Positions 45,793-57,207 of a DNA stretch of 64,000 nt are shown one piece after another. The translations under genes and the position numbers were made by a program. Below the pieces are notes generated by a model. That model was given only the letters and a program-made list of their open reading frames with translations. It did not search any database and was not told the origin of the DNA. The stretch lies in contig NMRA01000074.1 in NCBI GenBank assembly GCA_002633005.1, positions 897,097-961,096 of the forward strand, given 5' to 3'. Every line of letters starts with the position of its first letter. Within the stretch, counting starts at the first letter, position 1. The DNA comes from Phoronis australis. Its lineage: Eukaryota > Phoronida > Phoronidae.

Positions 45793-48700
45793 GTAAGTCT
45801 AAATGAAACAACACGTTTCTACGGCAATTAGCATGTTTTGCCAGGAATAACAACCAATCGCTACAATTTAAGAATAACAAGCCTTAGACCTGGATGTAAA
45901 AAAACTCAGAAATAGAACAAAACGAGAAAAGAACATATATGTTTTCCAAATTGATCATCTGATTGTGTTTCAGTAGTCATACATCTTTCACTTTCGTCAG
46001 GTACACAAAATGCTTGAGTCGTTGATTGGGACCATTTCATTGGGCACAGAACCCCTGCTTGAGTGTAGAATATCGTAAGGTGTGAATTTTCGAAACAAAG
46101 ATCTGAACCCATGTTTGGATGGCGTACGAGGGCAGTTTTTGGACATCGGCGTAGGAAGCATTTGATGGTTGGGGGGAGGAAAGTCTGTTAAATTTTCAAT
46201 TTTATTCTAAAACAAAGTTCATGAGTTTAAAGTTTTAATGATTAATTGGTAATTAATTGATACCATCACCTAGAATATTGGGATGGGGCAGAAGGGTATC
46301 CGCCCCCAACCTTTTTGGCTGAGGAGCGCCCGTCCCACCGTTTTTGCTCCTACCTCTGCAGCAGATCTATCTTTTGTTTATTACTTCCCTGACCTTCCCT
46401 GTACAAAATCCTACAAGTTCTCTAGCTGCCCACCCTCCAATCACCTACTTTCACCTGCTAAACTCTGACTACTGAATCACGCTCTTGCTTATGATGCATT
46501 TCTAATAATTTATATTACCTTTGCTGCCCAAATGTTTTCTTCATTTACTCTATATTATGCCTTTATGTATTTGTTCAATACACTGCTCATAGTTTATATT
46601 CTCTATATTTTTAAACAAGTAGTAGCGTATGTTGAACAATTATGGGTAAAGTGTTGGAATGTTTTTATTTATGTCTTCATTTCAAAAAGCGGTACAATTA
46701 ATGACCGCAATATGCAAGTACGCCGAATGGTAATTTTGATGAGGTATGTAGTCAAGTGGCAGATTTTTGCAATGAATAGCAGCATAGACCTCCAGCAATG
46801 GAATGCCAACAATGATTTCGCGGCCTCTGAGGTTGCGCCGCGCATGGATGAGAGTTGTTTGCTTTCGTTTGTTCCGGTGTGTGTAGCTATGGAATTAACT
46901 GTCGTTAAAACTTTGCAACTACGCTGATTTTCAACTAGATTGCATAAGAGCCATATCAAAAGCTCTATGTCGGGACTTCCGGTTAAAGATGGAGCATTTG
47001 GGCTCGTAAAATTTTCTCTCCGATCTTTGACCAGCGTCATGGCTGACAATTTACTATAAGCAACTGCGGTTTTATAACAACCTGACATGTTTCGGTGTCA
47101 TTTATTCAAACACCATAGAGAGTATGGTGGCCACCTAGCTAGGCCCAGCATCAAGTGATGAAACACAGACACAGTCAGTTACAGGGAGTGTCAATAAACT
47201 AGACCATAATGACATTCTGTGGTGTGCCAGTTGCCTATTGAGCCGATTGGGCTTGCACCAACTGATGGGTAGAGCTTCACGAATTTTAAGCTCTTTTGTT
47301 GTATCTTTTTGGTCTATTGTAAAAAAGTCATTGAGAAGAGCATTGCTGATGACAATGATTGGAGCTCTGTAGATGAATATTTATATGTGAACCTCTGTCA
47401 GAATTTGGAATTGCAAGTAAATATGGGCTTGGGGGAAGTGCTCAGAAGTACCACAAACGTTAACAACGCTGGTAGTGGCGTAACCGGGGGCAGCGAGTCC
47501 AGTTCCGAGGACGAAGTTGAACGCAAACCGAAATGGTTCAAATCCCTGACCGGAGAAGACATGTCGACCATGCGTACGGTAAAGTCGCGTGATTTTCGGA
47601 CACTGAAAATTAATTCCAATAGAAAAAAATCATTCTTGGACGAATCTCGCGAAATATCATTTTGTGGTGTCCGAATTTGGCGGACCTCCAAATTTGGGTT
47701 TCGGCTAGTGTCCGAATTTCGTGGGTGTACATTATTTCGATGAGCGGTCGCAGTATCAACAATGCTGGCTCGGTCATTTGATAGCTGTATAATTGCAGGT
47801 AAATGAGACTCAANGTTTGGAGTTCGAGGAGCTGTTTTAAGGGCAGTCGCATGTTTGTATATGAGGATTTTCCGAGAAATAGCTTGCGCTATAAAAACGC
47901 TTCTACCATTTTTGAAAGCTGCCTTAGGTCATATGTACATGTACCAACTATGATTTGGTTCGAGAAAAGCTGTTGATTGATGGAGTAATATACACAGTTG
48001 ACAACATATTAAGTATTATTCCCCAGTTCCTAGGCCTACTGGGCACACAGGCTGAATGATACAGATCAGGGGCAAGTTGACATCAAGTAAAGTGGTAAAG
48101 TAGGTCATTGACAGCATGATACTCAGCTAATATTTTTGTAGATAATTATAATAAATGTTGTTCTGTCTCGTACATGTTATACTTTGTGCCTATGACCATT
48201 GTATATATTTCAATAAATCACTGGATACTCATCTAAACCGCTGGCTATTATTTTGAAAGTTTTCAGACTACAGTTACCCTGCAGGCTCACCGAGTTAGTA
48301 GATTTGTTGACTAATGGTTACGCCTTTTACGCCGAAAGGCCCATAGATATGTTTTTCCATAGAAAGGTGAAACAGCATCTAAACTATTTTTGTTTAACTG
48401 ATGTCACTGTGAGTTTTTAATTTGATTAATTGATTTTCGTGTGTAACTGTGATTTCTTTTTACACTGTCGCTACATGTTGCGTTTCTAACTAATTTGGCC
48501 AAGCAGTCGCAGATATAAGGGATTAGTCTACACGTTACACATTTAAGATATAAATGTGGCCTTAGAGTCCACAAAACTTTTAAATCTCACTTCAACAAAA
48601 ATGCAAAGTCTCTAAAAATATACAGTTTCTGAGATAATTTCAATTTTTTCTAGACTGTGACGCTCTCATAATTTCTTGACTAAACAATTTCAGCAACCAT

Positions 48701-51700
48701 GAAGTGGTTGGGTAAGACCAAGGTCATGTTTTAACTCCTAAGTCCCATTCATGAAACATACCCATTGTGACATCTTGGGAAGTCTTGTGAAAACTTGCGT
48801 TTTCGCGAGCTTTTCGTATGTACAAACACAAAATTTTAATCATCCCTTGTTTGCTATGTGCAGAGCTAGAGACTTTCTTGTGCAAGTTTACGCTACAACA
48901 TAGCGCTTTAAGGTGTTAGGGTTGTTCAATACATACACACTTTTTTTCATATTCCTACAGGTAATATTGCAAAGCGACATCACTCTCATCCAGGAAATAA
49001 GGGATTCAACTGAAGTCACTGCAGAAGCGATTCATTTGTTAGTTAACAGGTAAGATCATCGATAACACAAGGTACACGGTTGGTCAGGCTATTCAGGGGT
49101 GAAGACTTTCTACTAAATCATCCAGTTTCCGGGGTTTGAAGAATTTGCTCTCTGGGCAATTTACATTTTATTTTCAGTTATTTTTGAGAAGGCTGTTATC
49201 GGTGTAGGACACTGTTCTCTTGCATGGATCGTACTGACTGTTTCGATGTATACTTCTATAGTCACACATGCACACAATGAATTGGTATCAAAAAGACATT
49301 CCTGTTTTACAAAGTATGGTGTTAATGGGTTATGATTTCTTTCTATCTCAGCACATCTGATCCCTTCGGTTACGTGGCCAGCCAACGTCTAGGCAGAACT
49401 CACAGCAAGGAAAAATATGCGTTTTATTACAGGTAAACTACAGTGTATAGAATGTGTAAAATTCAACACGGTAAAACGATCTTGCGGCTCAACCGTCTCG
49501 CGATATATTGCGGAGTTACGTATGGCGTTTCGAAATCCGGCAACTATGACAGCTTTCATGTTTTTAGGTAAATGCACACGTAACTGTGGTGCGTATGTAC
49601 ATGTGCACGTGCGTTATAGTCAATAAATAACAACACTGTAATGCATACTTTGAAAGATTCTTTTTAATGTATCATGTATATTCTTTAGAGAATATACACT
49701 TCATAGTTAAAATGCTAGAACAGTCTATTGCCTTTTCCCTTCTTTTCAGACTATAAATGTTTATAAAATGAAAACAATTTGCTATTTTAAATAAAAGTTG
49801 ACTTTCCATGCATCTTTATTTTCAGGCTCAACAAGGTTGAGTTGTTAGACACCTATCAGTACCCAGATCCGCATGATTTCTACGAAAGGCCGCCCTTCCT
49901 CGCTCGTTTCAAGGCCCTCAACATCAATTCACTGAAGGATTTTGGTGTACTAGCCATCCACACATCACCGTCCGATGCCGTTGAGGAAACAAGTCACCTG
50001 GTGGACGTTTATGACGACATACAGCGACACTACCATTCCCTTGAGGTGTGTATTCAAGTTGAAACAGGCGTTTGTCGTCATATGATTTATGTTCGTTGCA
50101 GACTAAATGCAGAACACCGCGCCTTCCAAAAACTTGGTTGATTTCGCAACTTGTTTCTTTCTTCGTTAAAAAGATGTATTGATATACCTATCGAGGCTTC
50201 ATGCAGCTTACTCGGCTAGCCAAGTTGTCGTGGTTTTTGTGTTTTGTTTTGAAAATCGGCACAAATGCAGGTACGCCAGGTTAAGCAAAGTTTGAAGTAC
50301 CATGATTTGAGAAACGATGGGTAAAACATCCTGTTCCGGGGGGTTGAAAATGTGAATCATTTAAAAACAGTACAGTTATCAAACAAAGCATAGACCAGAC
50401 CCAAGATTGTATTTTGCAGTGTTTCAGTTACGTTTTTGGAAGTAACGCTAATCTTTATCCTGGGAGAATGTAAGCGCAGTCTACAGTAGCCTTTGTACAA
50501 GCACTCTTCATTCCCCGAAAGTGCACATTCGTACGGTCACCTTGTGTCAATTCTCGAAGTGAACCATTTTGACGTGATGGTACTGTAACTGAGATACATG
50601 TATCTCTACAGCGAAATTTTCTCTCAACCCATAGAATGTTCTGATTGCCGGAGACCTGAACGCCGACTGTAACTACATAGACGGCAATGATTGGTCGAAG
50701 GTGAAACTGAGGAACGATCCGAGGTTTCTTTGGCTTACTTCTGACACGCTCGACACTACTGTAAAGACTACGGATTGCACTTACGACAGGTTTGCACTGC
50801 AATGGTCCCGCATCTACTTTGACGTAATGTTGTTTGGGCTTAACTCCAATCTTATTTTATATTACATTAAAAATGTAACTTGGACTATCTTGACCTTACG
50901 GAAGGCAGCTCTGCCGTTATACGGTGGCTGTGAACGGACCTCACATATTTCGAAGTGAATTTTCTAGAAATCTTTATAGCCTAAATGAATTGATGTCCAG
51001 GTAGAGAACGAAGTGATAATCCCTTGACAGTCACTGTATGTAACGCTGACTGTTAACGGTTTACGATCAAAATCATGACACGCTAAAATAGAGCGATCTG
51101 CTTCCCATAATTCCTCACACTATCCGTAAAAGAGCCGACAGGTCTTAATGGTAGCCGGGAAGACTACCTAATTTTTATTACAACTACATGTCGGTATAAT
51201 ATGTTATTTAGTACATCACTGTGAAATTTTGATAGGTTTGTAGCGGCTGGAAAGGCTCTTCAGAAAGCTTATATTCCTGACTCGAGTGGCGTAATAAGAT
51301 TTGACTTGCTACTGAATTTAACCGAAACCGAGGTACGTACTATACAAAGGACCGATTTGAAGTCTGAATGCAATGAATATACCTAGGTGGCGTGCTACTT
51401 TATAGTCGTTTGTTCTTTTATGAATCAAACACTAAGCTGTGTATACATGTATATAGCTATGTATGGGGACAAATCGAACACGATTCTGTTCGACAACAGC
51501 CAGTCTGTCAAAGGTTCATTTTGTTTCCAGCACCTAAACGTGTCAGTTAACATTTATATTTCTCCCATGTTATCAATATTGAATTCTCCGCAACACTCCC
51601 AATCAACTAACTATAATGTTTTGGGAAAAGAAGTGCCTTGTTAAACTCCGTTAGTGGATTTTTTAAAATTACTTTTTTTATTTTTAGGCACTGCAAGTGA

Positions 51701-54700
51701 GTGACCATTATCCAATAACACTGCAATTTGCTGGAACAGGTGAGACATGACTGTCTTTAAAGCTGTTTCCTTTCTGTTTCACCTCATCTTAATTTCGCCA
51801 AATTTCGAGAACTATTAGGCCGTAAATTGGACCATCAACAGTGAAGGAGAAATAAATTGCGAAATTTTGATGAATTTTCAAGGCCTCTGAAGCCTAATTT
51901 GCAGGCCAGTACTTTACGTGTGTATACAATTAACGTCACCAATAACCACATCCTGGCGTTAAATCGCCATTCACATAAGTATCTTCACAAACAACGTCAT
52001 CGCGTTCTTATCCTGTGAATTGATATTGTTTACAAAATGTCCCCTGGAAGTTGTTTGGCTGCCATATTTCTTCGGGTGTTAAAACTATGCCGCTGTAACG
52101 ACCAAACTGCACGACCACGTATCCCCAAGACATACTTTAACAAGTTATGTAGGAACCTAGAAAAATGATCATAATAGGCAAACGTCGGAATATCGCATCT
52201 CACTAATGGCTGATTTAACTGAGTTAAAACTTTCAGATACTATACTTTGCCTTTCTTCCAAAACGGGGTTGGGGATTATCTTTAGAATGTTCCTATTTTT
52301 GCACGAGGCGTAATAAAATGGGACTGTTATGATTTTAATGAAAAAGGTCTAAAGTTGCATGAAACGAAAACGAAATATTTTAGAAGACAGTAACAACATT
52401 TCTGATATCTCAACTTGACTATTTACACCAAACATTTTTGCTCACGTTATTGATACCGTTGTTTTGTTATTAAAGTATATTTCTTTCTTCACTAAATTTT
52501 TCAAAATGACATGGTCATGTTACCCAATTAATGACAAATCTGTTTAAGTAAAACTACCAAAATCAAATTGGCAAAACGTTCCGTTGCCTGTGCATGTTCA
52601 CGGCGCCTCTCTAGTATTTCTTGATCAGTGTATTCCGGTTCGAACCGGTAGCCTGTGAAGCCTATAATAACGATCCGACCCGTGTAGTCTTCGTCGGAAG
52701 AGCTCTTGACTAAGTCGGGATTGGCGCCGGGCGAGTTGCGCGTAGACGTTTATTATTCTGCGTTCTGTTTCAAAATGAATTATTCTCATAACCAATATTT
52801 ATATGAAACCGAATCAAAGTCTGTCTCATTGGCTACAATTTGTATTGCCTTGGAGTGCTCGTACATTGTAAGTGCAAATGTTTTAAGAAGCCAGCAATAA
52901 ATAAACCACTGCGTTACCGGCTTTTGATGCCGGCAGCAAAAGTAATTGACCGGGCACCGAGGCCGTGTGAGCGCATGCTAATTCTGTGTTCGCTGACAGA
53001 AAGCTGTTGTGAAACAATCACTCTATTTTATATGCTATGGTCGCATGTTAGGGGAATTTTAGAAATAGAAATACATTATTCAAATCATTGTTACTGTACA
53101 ACCTTTGCCCTGACGGTTGTGTGGAAGGGGAACCCAACTTTGCGGGCCCCGACAAGTAAGCAGATTTTCAGTTTCGTGGCTAATTCACATAAATAATTAC
53201 GTGCACATTATTTCTTTGGCTCAATATTATAGTCTTTTCGTGACTGGAGGTTTAGTTTCCAACTCAAGCTGGTTTATGTTCGTGCCAGTTCCGGCGGTCG
53301 CGACGGGCCTAATCGGGTTCCGAGCCACTGGCCGGGATAACAAGCGTTTTGTGTGTTTAGAACTCAAAAATCACAAGACAAGTATTAACTACACAGATCT
53401 AGGTTCTCCTGCCTGTATTTCACGGAAGAATACTTCGAATTTATCTCCTAATAGACCCCAAATCCTGCTACGTACTTTGGTAAATTGGCCTGCCGAACTT
53501 TGTAGGCTACGATGTTTCCAAATGCCAGTAAATCCGTGGCAGCGAAATAAAACAACACGTTTTTACAAGAACTCGGTGTATTTTTAAGGGTTTTACATTG
53601 AATTTTGAGGATTAATTGGTGTTAAACGATGACTTCAAGCGATAAGCTGACACCAGTAATCCGTGTTGTGACCTGAACAGACTGCGTGTGAAACCAATTA
53701 CGTCATTGGATAATTTCAACACCTCCGTCTGCCGACAGGTGTCAGGTAACGCAACCGAACCTGCCGTTATTGTGTAGAGCTACTCGATCTAAACTGATAT
53801 AAAATAGGTTGTTTTTGCCTGGCATTCTCCTTTAAACTGTTTTACGGTTTTCTTGCCTCTCATCGTATTACCGGATGTTGCATTTAATGCGCTTGATTGT
53901 CGTCAGTTTTTTTGTCTGGTCAACCAGCTGAGACATCTGATAGGTTGTCGAAGCAGAATCCCGGCTTAGTAATCAATTAGATGGCTACAGCGGAACCGGC
54001 GAACAAGTCAAGTGCAGCCATTGGTTATCTGATGGTGCACAGTATTGGGACGGGTGGTGCGAAAAAATAAGCATTAATATTAAAATGACCTTACGTGTTA
54101 AACAATATAACTACAAAACGAAAGTGTTGGCTAAAACATGCGTTCTGCTGTTGCATTCACTGAGCTAATCCTAATATTTAATGCTTTCAAATTTGAAATT
54201 TTCAAGCTAAACATGTTCTAGTTTGTTTTGACAAGGCGAATTTAAACCTTTGTACTTAATATCTTCTGCAGTAGCTTAAACGACGTACCTGTGTGTGAAA
54301 ACAGTCATACAATCAATCACTCTTTACTTTTATACTATGTCATATACAAAATGTTTCAAGTTTAAAGTTATCTTATCAATAAACAAAACAACTGATTGTA
54401 TTCATAAATGCTTAAAGTTGCTTATGATTTTGAGAGTAAGACAAACCACCTTTTCTACGACCGCGGATTATTATCTAATAGCAAATCAAACAATTGAAAT
54501 TCCTTCTGAGCTAAAACGTTATTGTGAGTAGACTGGTCCGGTACAAAGATGGACTGTTACGGAATGTTTGATACTTTCATGTGTAGACCCTGACCTGACA
54601 CCGGTGTGTTTCTGTTGCTTTTAAAAGTGTCGGTAGTTCAGGAAGAGTCTTGTCAATCGATGTGTGGCGTAGGAATTTAATCAGTCACGTATGTATTGCG

Positions 54701-56624
54701 CACCATTTAAGCACAGTAGACAACCACGGTCATTCTTAATCACATCACTATCCACGTGGAGTGTGAAGTTATTGGTCGAAATGTGCGCGGGCCCGGTTTA
54801 AAACTATAGTGTGAAACCTAGAAACCATAGCCAAACAGAATAAAGAGGGACCGAATTTAAAACATTATAAGTAGGTGAAATATAAAGGATTATCGTGAGC
54901 GCACTCGGGGGGGGGGGTCTCGGGGGGCTCTTTCGAGCCTCCTATGGCGAGGTGGACAAAATGGTCTGCCTCAGGAAACAGAAGCTCCGAAAAAAGTAGA
55001 AAACGAGACAAAAGTCCACTGAAAAGGCAGGAACTACTACAGTTCGACGAATACACATTTCATAGCTCTATACGTGCCCCTTGAATCTTAGTAAGTTCTC
55101 AAAATTTCGAGCCCCCAGTTTTAGGCTGATGTGCCCATGGTTTTGATTAAACGTGTGGGTTTATTACCCCTTTAGAAGATAACAGAATATCAAAAGTCCA
55201 TAAACTCTGCGTGAAAGAAACGTCTGCAGAAATTACGCCAAACTCCTCAAAAGATCCGATTTTTGGATTAAAAACATGTTAGCGTGGCTGCATCGTTAAA
55301 AAGATATTATCGGCGTCAAAAGACTCGGAGGTTTACTGAGATCAACCCCAACGCGCAATTCACAACCCCAGTAGTGGCATTGTTGCGGGCGTATGAATGG
55401 CCCTTGGGAGTAAAGTGTCGCCATAAACTTACGCGGCAACTATAATTACGTTACGCCGCAAATAATTACTTTACGCCGTTAAACTATGCTAAACATAATT
55501 ACTACACGCCGTTGAATTACGTCACAAATAGTTACGTTACGCATTTAAATTACTTAGCAAATAATTACTAAACTCCGCAACCATTTACTTTACGCCACAA
55601 ATATTTAATTCACGCATCTAAATAATTACTTCACACTTCTAACAAGAATTATCTTGTGCACGTACATGTAGTTTAACGGCGTAAAGAAATTCTTTGCGGT
55701 GTAAAGTAATTACTTAACGCCGCCAATAATTATTTTACGCGGTAAATAATTTCGTTATGTCGCAAATAATTACTTTACGCCGAAAAAAATTAATTTACGA
55801 TACCTATAAGAATTAATTTGGGCCCGTAATTTTACGGTGACACTTTCACCCCAACGGCCCACCATATGGGCGGAGCTAAACCACAATCGATAAATGAAAA
55901 AGCACTTTAAGCGTATTTGGTGAAGCCACCAGCGTTGATTCCAGCGAATGGCTGCCAGACATCGGAAATTCATGAGTAATAAGAAACAGCATGCTTTGGT
56001 ATTTATAGCTCTGGTTAAAGCAAATAATTTCAAGAACTCTATTACTTCTAATAATGGGTGGGATGTTACGAGCGATGGCAGGTTATTCGAACACACCATA
56101 CGACCACGCAGAATAATAAGTTTCAATATTGACTTCTTGATGTGGAACAGAGTGTAAAGGTTGTTCTGTTGTTAATTGCAGCCAATGTTGCTCTTCAAAG
56201 AAGTTTAAGCACCTCCACAGAATACACTGTTGAGAGCAAACTTCCAGTAGATGACGTCAATAGGATCAGAGCCATCTATCGTGCAGCCCGTGGAACGCCA
56301 CCCACAACCCCAGGCACAGGATTCGAGGTAGAAGTATTACAGAGGACTTCGGGAGGGATACTTTACGTCACTGCCACTAAGCGCAACCTTAGCTACGGAC
56401 ATATCATGCCGTCCTTAAATGAATTTTGTGAACAGTTTACTGGTGTTCTTAAGAAACCACTAATAGATGGCGTCCTTGCTTATATTATATCTGACGTGAT
56501 GAAGCCTTCGTATGTCTACGGGCTTGATATTGAAGATACTCGTCTTTTCAATCTCGAAGTCCATTGCAGGGTGAAAGATCCGTTGACTTGTAAAATAATT
56601 GTTGTCCTTCAGACTAGCGATTAG
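45601..56624 (+). CDS. Secreted DNase I-family endonuclease, with possible extra C-terminal exon
   Basis: Exons: 45601-45792, 48961-49049, 49352-49432, 49826-50045, 50635-50789, 51236-51332, 51688-51739, and possibly 56182-56624. Exons 1-7, read through to the TGA at 51748-51750, give 298 residues, close to DNase I length. The signal peptide is about residues 1-21. Catalytic and metal-site residues are present: N44 (TAFNVQ), E76 and R78 (IQEIRD), E114 (KEKY), H166 (AIHTSPSD), D201 and N203 (GDLNAD), D245 (CTYDR), D284 and H285 (SDHYP). The structural disulfide pair C206-C242 is kept, the small C101-C104 loop disulfide of mammalian DNase I is absent, and the active-site tyrosine is replaced by S112. 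It should cleave double-stranded DNA extracellularly in a Ca/Mg-dependent way. If exon 7 splices at its GTGAGA donor, exon 8 extends the protein to about 442 residues. Confidence 0.9.
46797..46960 (+). repeat. Dispersed repeat D, copy 2 (in DNase I-like intron 1)
   Basis: Shares TTGCGCCG, TCGTTTGTTCCGGTGTG, GCAACTACGCTGATTTTCAA-type and CTAGATTGCAT blocks with 19071-19250, same orientation. The nearby plus-strand ORF at 47309-47743 is unassigned. Confidence 0.45.
48598..48720 (+). repeat. Dispersed repeat B, copy 3 (in DNase I-like intron 1)
   Basis: Shares AAATGCAAAGTCTCT and TTTTTTCTAGACTGTGACGC with the copies at 24545 and 40343. It lies just upstream of exon 2. Confidence 0.5.
48961..49049 (+). 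CDS. DNase I-like exon 2 (IQEIRD motif)
   Basis: Acceptor TTCCTACAG, donor GTAAGA. Encodes VILQSDITLIQEIRDS with the metal-binding Glu and DNA-contacting Arg of the family. Ends phase 2. Confidence 0.88.
49352..49432 (+). CDS. DNase I-like exon 3 (catalytic Glu)
   Basis: Acceptor TATCTCAG, donor GTAAAC. Encodes SQRLGRTHSKEKYAFYYR. The Glu in KEKY aligns with the catalytic Glu of DNase I, but the preceding Tyr of the mammalian SYKE motif is Ser here. Phase 2 at both ends. Confidence 0.87.
49826..50045 (+). CDS. DNase I-like exon 4 (catalytic His)
   Basis: Acceptor TTTTCAG, donor GTGTGT. Encodes LNKVELLDTYQYPDPHDFYE through FGVLAIHTSPSDAVEE, including the catalytic His. The region of the mammalian CxxC loop reads PDPHDFYERPPF, with no cysteines. 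Ends phase 0. Confidence 0.9.
50635..50789 (+). CDS. DNase I-like exon 5 (GDLNADC, CTYDR)
   Basis: Acceptor ACCCATAG. Encodes VLIAGDLNADCNYI and ends TTDCTYDR. Both cysteines of the essential disulfide and two catalytic Asp residues are here. The donor GTTTGC is weak but preserves frame into exon 6. Skipping it would read on as FALQWSRIYF. Confidence 0.9.
51236..51332 (+). CDS. DNase I-like exon 6
   Basis: Acceptor TTTTGATAG, donor GTACGT. Encodes FVAAGKALQKAYIPDSSGVI and RFDLLLNLTETE, aligning with the VVAG...VVPxS...FDFQ segment of DNase I. NLT is a potential N-glycosylation site. Confidence 0.87.
51688..51750 (+). CDS. DNase I-like exon 7 (SDHYP) with alternative ending
   Basis: Acceptor TATTTTTAG. 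Encodes ALQVSDHYPITLQFAGT, which is where family members normally end. A consensus donor (ACAG|GTGAGA, at 51740) lies inside the codon after T295. Reading through it adds GET and a TGA at 51748-51750, and an AATAAA follows at 51851. Both a spliced long form and an unspliced short form are therefore possible. Confidence 0.85.
   Translation, partial: ALQVSDHYPITLQFAGTGET
51851..51856 (+). promoter_or_regulatory. AATAAA poly(A) signal for the short DNase I-like form
   Basis: Canonical hexamer about 100 bp after the read-through stop at 51750, well placed for ending the 298-residue form. Confidence 0.35.
52436..52531 (+). repeat. Dispersed repeat C, copy 3
   Basis: Shares CACGTTATTGATACCGTTGT and ACATGGTCATGTTACC with the copies at 14145 and 39030. 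Confidence 0.5.
54890..55110 (-). repeat. Dispersed repeat E, copy 2 (inverted)
   Basis: G-rich run (GGGGGGGGGGGTCTCGGGGG) followed by AAAAGTCCACTGAAAAGGCA and AAATTTCGAGCCCC, the reverse complement of the blocks at 20385-20565. Confidence 0.5.
55392..55866. mobile_element. TIR element filled with short TTTACGCC tandem motifs
   Basis: The 42-bp ends (55392-55433 and 55825-55866) are inverted copies with 32 of 42 matches, sharing GTAAAGTGTCGCC/GAAAGTGTCACC-type blocks. The interior is a degenerate array of AATAATTACTTTACGCCGC-like units of about 20-25 bp, first in one orientation and later partly inverted. No coding capacity. The superfamily is not assignable because no target duplication is clear. 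Confidence 0.65.
56182..56624 (+). CDS. Possible exon 8 of the DNase I-like gene: ~147-residue domain of unknown function
   Basis: An open frame follows acceptor TTAATTGCAG and ends TAG at 56622-56624. The frame extends upstream to 56142 but without an ATG, and the first in-frame ATG is well inside (HIMPSL). It must therefore be entered by splicing. It starts with two bases completing a codon, exactly the phase left by exon 7 (G+CC, Ala). The domain begins ANVALQRSLSTSTEYTVESK, then LPVDDVNRIRAIYRAARG, FEVEVLQRTSGGILYVTATK and, near the end, LEVHCRVKDPLTCKIIVVLQ. Mixed alpha/beta composition, three cysteines. I recognise no family. An AATAAA lies at 56913. It could instead be the last exon of another gene whose 5' part I missed. 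Confidence 0.5.
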
Positions 56625-56912
56625 AAGGTTACTCGACTCAGATTACAGAACGTTTGATTAGTTTGAGATATTGACTGTCTTCTGAGCGCTCGGTACGTAC
56701 CACCGGTGTTCTTTGAGTGTATTAGTAAGCACCTGAGGCATGGGGCATAACTGTTCCAATTACTCCAATTACTGGCTCGATGATGAAGTCTAAATACAAG
56801 CCTATCTTTGAATTGTAACTATTATACGAAATTGAAGTTTTAAGGCATTTTCATTAATCTATATATATACCTGGCTTGACATATAAATTGGAATTAAATG
56901 AAATCATGATGA

Positions 56913-56918
56913 AATAAA
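56913..56918 (+). promoter_or_regulatory. AATAAA poly(A) signal downstream of exon 8
   Basis: Canonical hexamer about 290 bp after the TAG at 56624. Supports this being a 3' terminal exon. Confidence 0.4.
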
Positions 56919-57039
56919 AAGCAGTTACCGCTACTTAAAAATATGTTGTGTTGCTGAACCAAACTCTTGTAGCATCTTAAGTTAACCGTGTTGACAAGCA
57001 TCTGTGCTGCAATTCACAGGTGTTCGTTTCTAGCGCAGG

Positions 57040-57207
57040 TATGCAACCAGAGCTGTAGTGGTAAAATTAGAGGAAAGTAGTCGCCCAAACCCCACCGTTT
57101 CACCTTGAGCACTGAACGTAACTTACGATGCGTACATGTAGGCGCTTCGTTCAAATGCCAAAAGGTGGTTGGCTGCGCCTACGCCACGCTACAGCACTGT
57201 CTGCAAC
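57040..57207. mobile_element. hAT-type MITE, second copy
   Basis: The element at 57048-57199 has ends CAGAGCTGTAGTGG and CGCTACAGCACTG and shares the internal blocks CACTGAACGTAACTTACG and AAATGCCAAAAGGTGGTTGG with the MITE at 16484. Flanks TATGCAAC and TCTGCAAC are an 8-bp target duplication with one mismatch. Confidence 0.8.

Larger units (their letters stand above)
51860..55391. other. Intron 7 of the long DNase I-like form, or intergenic
   Basis: Contains dispersed repeat C copy 3 (52436-52531) and repeat E copy 2 (54890-55110). ORFs at 52706-53587 have no domain. No further DNase-like exon was found. Confidence 0.35.

Noticed and set aside
47309-47743. 144-residue plus-strand ORF in DNase I-like intron 1
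   Set aside because: The first third looks coding-like but the rest contains short internal repeats (GTCCGAATTT). No family, and no splice evidence to make it a gene.
50455-50802. 115-residue minus-strand ORF
   Set aside because: Antisense shadow of DNase I-like exon 5.
53117-53587. 156-residue plus-strand ORF in the proposed last intron
   Set aside because: No domain, no coding-type composition, and no phase-compatible link to the DNase I-like exons.
56142-56181. Signal-peptide-like start (EQSVKVVLLLIAANVALQ) making 56142-56624 an independent secreted gene
   Set aside because: The first codon is GTG and not ATG, and the hydrophobic part overlaps a good splice acceptor (TTGTTAATTGCAG). It is more likely intron end.
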